This document shows positions 56,501-64,000 of a stretch of 64,000 nucleotides of DNA, piece after piece. Position 1 is the first letter of the stretch, and each line of letters begins with the position of its first letter. A program made the translations under genes and the position numbers. A model generated the notes under the pieces. The model did not search any database. It had not been told where the DNA came from and saw only the letters and a list, made by a program, of their open reading frames with translations. The stretch lies in NCBI GenBank assembly GCA_029449245.1, contig JANATF010000003.1, forward strand, positions 682,001 to 746,000, in the 5' to 3' direction. Source of the DNA: Mortierella alpina (taxonomy: Eukaryota; Mortierellomycota; Mortierellomycetes; Mortierellales; Mortierellaceae).

Positions 56501-56860
56501 TTTTGATCTTGAGGTCGGTATTGAAGACGATAATGAGACCGCCTGGCCGTCGGTTCCTCGTGGGCTACTGTTGTTGGCACTACCACTGTGTGCGGTGCTA
56601 CTACTACTGCTGCTATTACTTTTACTTGACGATGCTGATGCTGATGCTGATGGGGATGGGGATGGGGATGAAGATGTCCTTCTGGATGCGACCGTGCCCT
56701 GAGGAGAGAGAGGGTGGGTGTCCTTGGTATGGCTGTTTTCTACAGCGGACGGGTCGGTCTTCTGCTTCTTTTTCTGCAAGGGCAGATTCATGAGTTTGAT
56801 CGAGCTGCGGTCCTTGGCCGCTTCTACTGGGCCAGGATCGAGTTCTGTTGTTGTGGACAT
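53510..56860 (-). CDS. Calcium-regulated mitochondrial carrier (SCaMC/Sal1-like)
   Basis: 801-aa EF-hand carrier of the inner mitochondrial membrane; relatives exchange ATP-Mg for phosphate under Ca control. Six exons: 56860-55858, 55736-55594, 55121-54959, 54816-53913, 53801-53675, 53575-53510. The N-terminal ~230 residues are disordered (Ser- and Gln-rich, with an eight-Gln run). EF-hand loops follow: DHNNDNGEIQAD (split by intron 1; Asp instead of Glu at position 12) and the canonical DKDGDGAIDFEE. The carrier part has three repeats with the signature forms PLDRLKVY, PLETIKTR and PLSLVRTR, plus FFRGNGLNIIKIAPESAIKF. The end VVYEYSKRELGL fits the family. The substrate assignment is inferred from the family. 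Confidence 0.9.
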
Positions 56861-57757
56861 GGGGTGATCGGGGGGTGAGTGGAGAGTGGTCAGCGCTGTG
56901 CTGGATGTCGAGAAGAAGAACGACGAGGGATGTGAGATGAAAAATCGAGAATGCAGGTGGACAGGGGAGAAATACGAAGACGAAAGGTCGGAACCAGAGG
57001 TGTGCACCTTTTTTTTTTTTTTTCCTCCTTGACCAAACAAAAAATTTTCGGTTTGTCATAAGGGCCTCTTTCTTCCAAGGCACACAGCTGGACAGGCACA
57101 CAGCTGGACACCTGCAGAAAATGAACGATCATTCGCCTTGTGCACAAAGCCGTGTCTCCTCACCAACGGATGCTCCTTCTCTCGGTGGGTGTCCTCATAT
57201 CTGGGTCCGTGTAAGCGTACCAGTCCTCCTGGACTCCTTATGGATGCGGATGCTTTTTTTGCTGCTTTCAAGCAAACTTCCTTGATGAGGCCATACTTTG
57301 CTCATCTTTTGGCTCCAACGTAGCACGCTAAAAATACGTCCTTGAAGGGACAGGTGTTCCCTTCCCCGCATTTCCACGCGAGATACACCTTTCTCGTGCC
57401 ATATCTTGGCCAATGGATATAAATACTGTACATGCACACCCTCAAAATACAGGCACAGTCAGTACGCTATTCATCTCCTTCGCCTTTTCCTACCCAAGGT
57501 GCTGCATGGGCTCCATGCTTTCGCCTGTGGGTCAATAAAAGATCGAGCAGCCTTGACAGCTGTTTGAGCTCCGTCAAACACACATTCCTCCGTTCAGAAC
57601 CTTGGCGGCTCACGCTCACTTTTACCCACGCGGATTGTGCCTCGACCTCAACTCTCCTCCCTGGCAAAGGTAAGCACTTGACACACTCAATCCCTCGCAC
57701 ATGTGTATATTGACCCCAGCGGGTATCTACAGTGTCTATCTATTCTGCTTATATTGA
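56861..57757. other. Upstream region of the carrier with an opposite-strand promoter-like site
   Basis: Holds the carrier leader. On the plus strand there is a CCAAT (57410-57414) next to TATAAATA (57418-57425) and, farther on, a good splice donor (AAAG/GTAAGC at 57669/57670). A plus-strand transcript running antisense to the next gene is possible; no protein is supported. Confidence 0.4.
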
Positions 57758-59305
57758 CTAGACAAGACTGTGATGCCCCATTCCATGTATGGAACCATCC
57801 CCTTGCTGATCCATTGGAAAAGGGCTTGAACCAGCATGGGCCGACTTGGTCGTTGATGGGTTGGCCGGGATCAGCAACAGCTCGCTCGGTGTCAACGGCG
57901 CCGCCTCTACGTTAACAGTACTCAACAGCGTCGGTGACTCGTCCGATGGAGCAAGTGGTGGCTGTGCTGCAGGAAAAGTCCGAGGTTGCTGCATCGAGGT
58001 TGTCTGTGCGGCCTGATTTCCATTCCTGACCGACATAGTCTGCTCCAAAGTAAGCGACACCCGATCGTGACCCAGGTCGTGTCCCAGATGTGGATGATAG
58101 TGGCAAGGAGGATGTGGATGGGTCAGACTAAGCCTGTGCAATGAACACAGAACAGGGTGTTCTGTTGGACTAAGGCTAAAGTCCACTGAGGATCGCCTTG
58201 AGGGTCCTGCTGAGGCACTCTTTTTGCTGTTTGACAGGTTGCTGTGATTTTGACCACTGTTGCTAGTACCATCGCTGCCATCGCTACTGCGGTTGGTATG
58301 GCGCTGGTGTCCCTCATCCGTGCATTTACTCGAACTGCTGGTGCTCAACTGACTCGAGGCGCGCCTGCTCGGAACATGGTGCTGAGCGTGACGAGGTCTA
58401 TTCGTGTTTCCAGATGATGTCGATGATGCTCCTTGTACTCCAAAAAGTCCTCCGTGGACATGAACATCCTCGGATGACAGCTCTAATGGCGTGATCGGTA
58501 CTGAGGAGCCAATGTGTGGACGAAGCATAGGAGACACACGTGGGGATATGCCCATGAGCGGAGTCACTTCTCCGGAGCGAAGTGCCGCTGGGGATGCCCC
58601 TGACAACCTGACCGAATGTGATGATGATGAAGACGAGCCACTGACAGCAGATGTTGGGTGATGCGTGTGTTGGACAGGGTGGTATAAGCAGCCAAAGGCA
58701 TCGTAGAGTGCGTGCTTGATAGCCTTTGACTGTTGCAACGATGATGCCGACGAGGATAGTGACGCTATTGCCCCCGAAGGAGGCAAGGCACTTTGTGGAG
58801 TTGAGGCTAGAGAAACCGAACAGTGAGGCGAGTTCAAGGAGTGATGCAGTTGGAGAGGATGATGAGTATTTCCTCGTGCGGAATCATCCTGACCGGCTAC
58901 CAGTCTCAAGGAGTGTTCTGGTGCTGCTGAGCTCAAAGACGAGGATCCAGGCGTGCCTGAATGAGTCCTGTCCATGGCGGCGTTCGCCTTGATGGTCTGT
59001 GGATCTTGAGGTTGCGTATTAATAGTGAGAGTGTTTCTGGCGTCTGGGGAGTGGCGATGTGGCTCTTTCAAAGGCAGAGACGTCTGTGAGGTCGCTGCGC
59101 TTGCAATTTGCCGAGAGTTGGCCGGTAAAGAGGCTGCTTCCAAAGTTCCATTGACGTGGACATTCAGATGGTCCTTGGAGTCCTTGGAACTTGCTGACGA
59201 TAGCTGGCCTTCCTCTGCGAACGCCTTTATGTCCTTTTTGTCCTTGGGCAAATGAGGTAACCGTCGATGGGTTGCGGTTGTTGGAAAGACTATAATAGAC
59301 GCCAT
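57758..59305 (-). CDS. Ser/His-rich disordered protein, unknown function
   Basis: 515-aa single-exon frame without a recognised domain. The composition is low complexity: Ser runs, many His-Pro pairs (for example LTHPHPPCHYHPHLGHDLG) and scattered S/T-P sites, so mostly disordered. The first residues MASIIVFPTTATHRRLPHLP are the most protein-like. The long uninterrupted frame, the divergent position 422 bp from the DUF1772 gene and the lack of a better frame on the other strand support it as a real gene. Its role is unknown; a regulatory or scaffold protein is a guess. Confidence 0.6.
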   Translation of the reverse strand: MASIIVFPTTATHRRLPHLPKDKKDIKAFAEEGQLSSASSKDSKDHLNVHVNGTLEAASLPANSRQIASAATSQTSLPLKEPHRHSPDARNTLTINTQPQDPQTIKANAAMDRTHSGTPGSSSLSSAAPEHSLRLVAGQDDSARGNTHHPLQLHHSLNSPHCSVSLASTPQSALPPSGAIASLSSSASSLQQSKAIKHALYDAFGCLYHPVQHTHHPTSAVSGSSSSSSHSVRLSGASPAALRSGEVTPLMGISPRVSPMLRPHIGSSVPITPLELSSEDVHVHGGLFGVQGASSTSSGNTNRPRHAQHHVPSRRASSQLSTSSSSKCTDEGHQRHTNRSSDGSDGTSNSGQNHSNLSNSKKSASAGPSRRSSVDFSLSPTEHPVLCSLHRLSLTHPHPPCHYHPHLGHDLGHDRVSLTLEQTMSVRNGNQAAQTTSMQQPRTFPAAQPPLAPSDESPTLLSTVNVEAAPLTPSELLLIPANPSTTKSAHAGSSPFPMDQQGDGSIHGMGHHSLV

Positions 59306-59727
59306 ATCGGAGACCTATTGCCTGCTCCTCTGGTCAAGGAGGTAGTTGGAAAGGCGAAAAGCGAGGGATCCGTGGTGTCTTTGCGGGTTGTTCGCTGCAG
59401 CTGTGAGGATGGGGCCGAAGTAGGAGGGAAAAGAACATTGCGGCATTTTTTTTCTCACACCCCACATATTCACAATTCGGCGATTTCGCCCATATGGCCA
59501 TCCGCATCTGTTCATGCACAGCATCCGCCACATCCAGGGCAGAACGGGACTCTCGCTTTGCTTTCCTTCCCTTCCTTGCTTTCTTTCCCCTCGTCCTTTC
59601 TTGTGCCACTTCCTCTTCCGTACACCCTCCGTGCGTATCTACTCTCGCTTCTGGTCTTCTTGTGCAAGCTCCCCCCCTCTCTCTCTCTCTCTCTACAAAA
59701 CCACTGCAACTGAACTAAAAAAGCAAA
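59306..59727. promoter_or_regulatory. Bidirectional promoter region
   Basis: 422 bp between the starts of the Ser/His-rich gene (-) and the first DUF1772 gene (+). The + side ends in a long CT tract (59672-59691) of the kind that precedes many genes in this window. No TATA box is evident. Confidence 0.45.
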
Positions 59728-60353
59728 ATGCCGGCTGCACACGAGTTCCGGGCGTTCGCCAACAGCTCAAACATGCTACTTTTCACAAAGATCATGACCA
59801 TCTCCTCCATGGGTATCTTTGCAGGCACGGCTCTCAACTACAACACTATCATCATGCCCTCACTTCGCAATTTTGCATCGAGCTCCTCGCTTGCTGTCTG
59901 GGCAGAAATGTATCTGTTAGCCAAACGTAGGGTTGACGTTTTCTAGGTTCCCACCGATGAGTGATTTTCTTTCACCAATGGATCTACCCACCCCTTTTCT
60001 AACGCATATCCCCTAACCTGCACCCATGTGGAATGATAGCGATCCAAATATCAACAATTGTGGTCAGTGCCATCGGTGGAACCACACTTTTCTACAAGAC
60101 AGGAAACTCTTGTTACCTTGGTGGAGCCCTTATGATGGCAGTGATAGTGCCCTACACACGAGTTCTGCTGTATCCGATCAATGACAGTTTGCTGGGCATT
60201 CGGAAGCATGGGCAAGGACACAACGATTCTTCTGTGGAGGAGATGTTGGTCCGTTGGGATATGATTCATTTCGGAAGGACATTGCTAAGCTATGGAGCCA
60301 TGGTCTTGACGTTATACGGAGCGTTGGCAGGGAGATACAAGACCATCTTATGA
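59728..60353 (+). CDS. DUF1772-family membrane protein 1
   Basis: 170-aa, four-helix membrane protein of the DUF1772 (anthrone oxygenase-like) group. Exons 59728-59926 and 60040-60353. Features are KIMTISSMGIFAGTALNYNT at the first helix, IQISTIVVSAIGGTTLFYKT, PYTRVLLYPINDSLLG between helices, and a polar RWDMIHFGRTLLSYGAMVL segment before the last helix. It is a tandem paralog of the next gene, with an intron at the same place and phase. No polyketide genes are near, so an oxygenase role is not supported by context. AATAAA follows 93 bp after the stop. Confidence 0.8.
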
Positions 60354-60658
60354 GAGAAGAAAAGCGAAATGAAAAGGTTGCAATCGTTACTAGGTGGCTA
60401 CAGCAGACCTTGCTTGACTTTCATTACGGACGGCATCTCACGTTGAATAAAGTGGCCCGACCATTCTCCCGGCAACCACGCCTCTTCAGTGACCCTGAAA
60501 TGCTTAAGCGGTGTAGTCTTTTTTTTTTATCCTAAAAGGTAATTTTATGCTTCGTTAGTCAGTTTAAAAATCGAGCCCTCCCTCCACCGATTTCTCTCCC
60601 TCCACAACGACATCTCTTTCACGACTCTCTAACAACCTTCCCACTTTCGTCCTTCATT
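60354..60658. other. Short intergenic region in the DUF1772 pair
   Basis: 305 bp holding the 3' end of gene 1 (AATAAA at 60446-60451) and the pyrimidine-rich leader of gene 2. Confidence 0.6.
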
Positions 60659-61251
60659 ATGTCTCACTTCATCAATGCCGTCTTCAGTGGCGAAAACATT
60701 CTCCTTGTCACCAAGACGATCACTATCGCCTCAATGGGCATTGCTGCCGGCCACAGTCTCAGCTACAACACTTTGATCATGCCGGCGCTGGCCAAGCTAC
60801 CCGCACAGACCGCGGTGGCCGTCTGGTGCAACACTGCATTTGCAGGCATGTGTAAGGTTTTTCTTATTCCTCAACCATCTTCCACCTAGGCAGGAGAATT
60901 TGGTCTGCTTTGCGCTCACATCCATGTCTCTCTCTCGTAATTGAAATAGCGACCCAAGTATCGGCGATCGCGATCAGCGTCATTGGGGGCTCCATCGTTT
61001 ACTACAAGACCAAGAACCGCTTCTTTTTGTACAGCGCTCTCATTATGGCCTCGATCCTGCCTTACACGTCGGTCATGTTTTTGCCCATCAACAGCCGACT
61101 CTTTGAAATGAACAAGACTGGCGACGATGGCACTATCGCGACCAAGATGGAGCAGTGGAACAGAAACCAGTATGGTCGTGTGCTGCTCAACGTTGCTGCA
61201 ATGGTGGTCTCCCTATATGGAGTGCTGCAGGGCAAAAGCAAGACCGCCTGA
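60659..61251 (+). CDS. DUF1772-family membrane protein 2
   Basis: 164-aa tandem paralog of the preceding gene; exons 60659-60851 and 60950-61251. Shared blocks are KTITIASMGIAAGHSLSYNT, STQVSAIAISVIGGSIVYYK, PYTSVMFLPINSRLFEMN and RNQYGRVLLNVAAMVVSLYG. Four transmembrane helices are expected. AATAAA starts 18 bp after the stop. Function unknown beyond the family. Confidence 0.8.
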
Positions 61252-61328
61252 AAAGTACTGGTCACGCGAATAAATTCTGAAGACTTTCTCACTTTGATTC
61301 TCTCGCGCATTCCAAACAACTCTTACAC

Positions 61329-62382
61329 ATGGGACAGAGCTTCAATCTGCAGGGTGTCCTGCAATCGTTCCGTGTCCTGGCATCACCAAGACTCATGGTT
61401 CCTAACCTTGTTGTCCGAGGTAGCGACATTCATTCTTGTTCTCAAATGGTCATTATTCACGCCCGATCTGTTCGCTCTCTTGGACCCTCACCTTTTTTTG
61501 TTTGAAACGGACTTCCTGCAGACGTTCGCGACATCAACTTTGAGCAACTGCGCAAGGCTGGAATCACCGCCATCGCATTCGACAAGGATAATTGTCTCAC
61601 GCGGCCTTATGGCCTTGAAATCTACCCTCCATTCAAGGTACTCATCGAAATCGCATCGCACTTCTCGCACTTCTCGCACTTCTCGCATCTCTCGCACTCC
61701 TCGTTGGGCTGACGGGGAATAGCTGCTCTCCGATATATATCGTGTTAAAAACGCTGCTGGATCATATCATTTTTAGGACGCATGGCAACGGTGTAGAGAC
61801 ACGTACAAGGATCGGGTCGTGATCGTATCCAACTCTGCAGGAACTCCAGATGACAAGGACGATCATCAGGCAAAAGCCATCGAATCCTCCCTTAGGGTTC
61901 ACGTTTTGCGGCACCAGGAGAAGAAACCCTCAGGGGGCCAGGAACTCTTAAGGCACTTTCATGGCGTGGATCCGACAATGATTGCATTCGTTGGAGATCG
62001 AGCTCTGACAGACGTCGTTTTTGGAAATAACGAAGGGATGTTCACGATCTTGACCAGGGACGTGGTGACAGAGGAAGGTGACAATCCGATGGCAATTAGA
62101 GTAAGTGAAGACTATGTGGCATGTGGATCCTTTCATTCTGGGGCATCCATGAGAAAAGCTGGAAAGTCGATGTTGCAGGACTGATAAGCAACTTGACATC
62201 TTGACACGTCAAACCCTTTATAGATTAGGAGGATGGAGCATCGAGTTCTGGCGCTCTTAGATGCTTGGAACATCAAGCAGCCACCTCATCCTATTCCAGT
62301 CGACCTGCGTGCGGTCGTGCTGCAAACGCCCGCGTCTGTTACCTCCGAGATCAAGGAGGAAGAAAAAAAAGGCACCGCATAG
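61329..62382 (+). CDS. GEP4: Mitochondrial phosphatidylglycerophosphatase
   Basis: 229-aa HAD-type phosphatase that dephosphorylates phosphatidylglycerol phosphate, the step before cardiolipin in the inner mitochondrial membrane. Four exons: 61329-61419, 61522-61637, 61777-62100, 62224-62382. HAD motifs: the nucleophile pair in ITAIAFDKDNCLT, motif II in VVIVSNSAGTPDD, Lys in QEKKPSGG and motif IV in MIAFVGDRALTDVVFGN. The order and spacing match GEP4 closely. The start at 61329 (MGQSFNLQGVLQSFRVLA) agrees with homologs, which begin with a similar amphipathic segment. It follows the DUF1772 pair on the same strand, 77 bp after the previous stop. Confidence 0.93.
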
Positions 62383-62647
62383 ACAAGACCAAGAGTAGTC
62401 TTGGTATTACCAGCCTCATTCTCATCGAAAGTTATGACCGCATGATTTCTTCGGTCCAGTTGGACACAATGGCACTTTTGAGTTTGTGTCAACCTGTGAG
62501 CGAAAAATGGCGCCCTGCACACCTTCTGACATCCATTCACAATCCTTGCTCTCTCCATTTCGCATTTGGCTTCGTTTTTCTTCTCCACTTCCCCCATAAA
62601 AGCAACAATAACTTGCAAAGAATCCCCATTATCGACAGTCGTCTATC

Positions 62648-62905
62648 ATGACATCGTCCTCTTCTAGCACTGACCCCGCGGCAAATAACACCGCAGCTCA
62701 GCAAACAACCCAGACTCAAGCGCCATCCTCAACCACTCTCACACAAACTAGCAGCGATGGTCATGCCCTCAACTCACAAGCCACCAGTTCTGTCCAGCCC
62801 TCAGGACAAGGCGCGGAGCAGCAGCAGCCCGACGAAGATGATGAACCTGTCCATAAAATCCAGCTCATAGGCCATATCAAGGGTATCCCAGGGAGGCACC
62901 ACTGA
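62648..62905 (+). CDS. Small disordered protein, unknown
   Basis: 85-aa Ser/Thr/Gln-rich protein with an acidic patch (DEDDEPVHK) and a short hydrophobic end (IQLIGHIKGIPGRHH). No domain recognised. A pyrimidine-rich leader, a clean ATG and AATAAA 40 bp after the stop (62945-62950) support a real transcript. A GTATCC at 62884 could be a splice donor, in which case the true C-terminus differs. Confidence 0.5.
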   Translation: MTSSSSSTDPAANNTAAQQTTQTQAPSSTTLTQTSSDGHALNSQATSSVQPSGQGAEQQQPDEDDEPVHKIQLIGHIKGIPGRHH

Positions 62906-62944
62906 ATAGAGCTTCGTCCTGCTAGATAATCCTTCCTTCAATGA

Positions 62945-62950
62945 AATAAA
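62945..62950 (+). terminator. Polyadenylation signal of the small disordered protein
   Basis: AATAAA 40 bp after the stop codon at 62903-62905. Confidence 0.55.
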
Positions 62951-64000
62951 AAGACACCCTCCATATATACCTTATTCCTCGGTAGTTTTGTCACGCTCCA
63001 TTTGACTTCCAAGAGTAATAGGTACCTGGCATTAGATCGTCCTGTTGAGAGGTTCCCATCCTCGTCGTGTAAGATTCGCCACCGCCAACGTAGACTAGGG
63101 CCTCATCACTGCAGAGGTCAACAAGGGCATATGTCTTCTATGCCTCTTTTACGTACATTGCGTGATCAGCGTACTACATAGCGTAGTTTCAGAGTCGGCC
63201 ACAACGCTCACTCATGGTGAGAGTGTACTCGAACTTTTTCAGCGTGTTAGTGGGGAACTGAGTACACATATTTCTGCATTTTTTCGTGAACTTCAATGGA
63301 GTTGACTTTCGTCCACTTTCATACATGCATGTATCACCCTACCATTTGCCTCTCTTAGCGGACCTTGCATGGTAGAAACGTGCTCCTCCAACAAAGAAAG
63401 TGCTTCGCAATTGACGGCAGGAGGCGCAGACTCGTTTGATTGAGTTTGAAATGTATATAGTTTAGGTCCCACTAGAACTCTCCTTCGAACGAGGGACACA
63501 TTTGAAGATTCAACGATTAGCAATAGGCTGTCACAGATTGAATAAAAACGACCTCGGTCTTGCAGCCCAACTGGCTTCTCTATCCTTGTGCAGGTGCATG
63601 AATTTACCAGTGAAGCGTCAGCTGAGGTAGATTTATTGCTGTTTGAAAACTTTCATCCATACCCCGTTTTCTACCCTCACGGGTAGAAGCAATTTTTGTA
63701 TGGTTCTTCGGGACCTAACTTATTACTCTTCATCTCAAATTCATCACGCTCATATTGAAAAGACTCTGACAAGAACGAAGGACACGCTGACCGCGGGTGG
63801 AAATGGGTTCACTCAGAGGCACATGTGCGTCCTAAAGCAACTTTCTGTTCCTGAAGGCATCTTGAACTGCATTTTTTTCAATCAGATCAAGCATCTTCGT
63901 TCCTGTCGTTCCCACACCCCAGATTCCTTCGATTAGTCGACCTTCTGAATAGCAGAGCTGGTCAGGTGCGACTGGTCACGGCTAGTGTAGATAGTATGAT
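62951..64000. other. Window end, possible minus-strand exons
   Basis: No gene is established. On the minus strand, about 63590-63293 reads as a mixed, protein-like frame ending LREANGRVIHACMKVDESQ and a stop, and about 63960-63855 reads LIEGIWGVGTTGTKMLDL. These could be exons of a gene that enters from beyond the window, but no family is recognised and the splice joins are uncertain. Confidence 0.3.

Overview
The window looks like nuclear DNA of an early-diverging filamentous fungus, most likely Mortierellomycotina (Mortierella/Linnemannia type). Support: short GT-AG introns that can be assembled exon by exon, pyrimidine-rich leaders, fungal mitochondrial genes, and a very large NACHT/WD40 protein whose N-terminal helical region resembles the expanded families of that lineage. 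The lineage is an inference. All functions below were read by eye from translated motifs; nothing was searched.

Layout. (1) 0.2-6.2 kb, conserved: a DUF202 membrane protein (-), a ubiquitin C-terminal hydrolase in six exons including a 12-nt microexon (+), and a long protein with about ten Myb/SANT-like repeats (-). (2) About 6.5-29.5 kb, an accessory island: a recent, apparently intact two-ORF LINE with a 17-bp target-site duplication, inserted near the end of a small host ORF; a 1,803-aa NOD-like receptor with about twelve near-identical WD40 repeats; two related secreted cysteine-rich proteins; and five dispersed copies of a 39-52 aa protein family with an A-x-N-Y-R head and a polyproline tail. 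I do not recognise that family, and it is my main candidate for something undescribed. (3) 29.6-35.2 kb: an eight-exon ABCC transporter (-). (4) 35.9-41.8 kb: an Arb2/FAM172-like protein and two paralogous half-size DMT (YdcZ/DUF606) transporters (-). (5) 43.8-53.2 kb: succinyl-CoA ligase beta and cytochrome bc1 subunit 8 head to head, then tRNA methyltransferase TRM13 and PIF1 helicase head to head. (6) 53.5-62.9 kb: a calcium-regulated mitochondrial carrier, a Ser/His-rich protein of unknown function, tandem DUF1772 membrane proteins, the GEP4 phosphatidylglycerophosphatase and a small disordered protein.

How it fits together. The conserved blocks are rich in mitochondrial functions (TCA cycle, respiratory chain, mtDNA helicase, carrier, cardiolipin synthesis), several in divergent pairs sharing 230-420 bp. 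The island has the opposite character: sparse genes, a mobile element, an immune-type receptor with repeat homogenisation, secreted Cys-rich proteins and an orphan mini-protein family with separate promoters.
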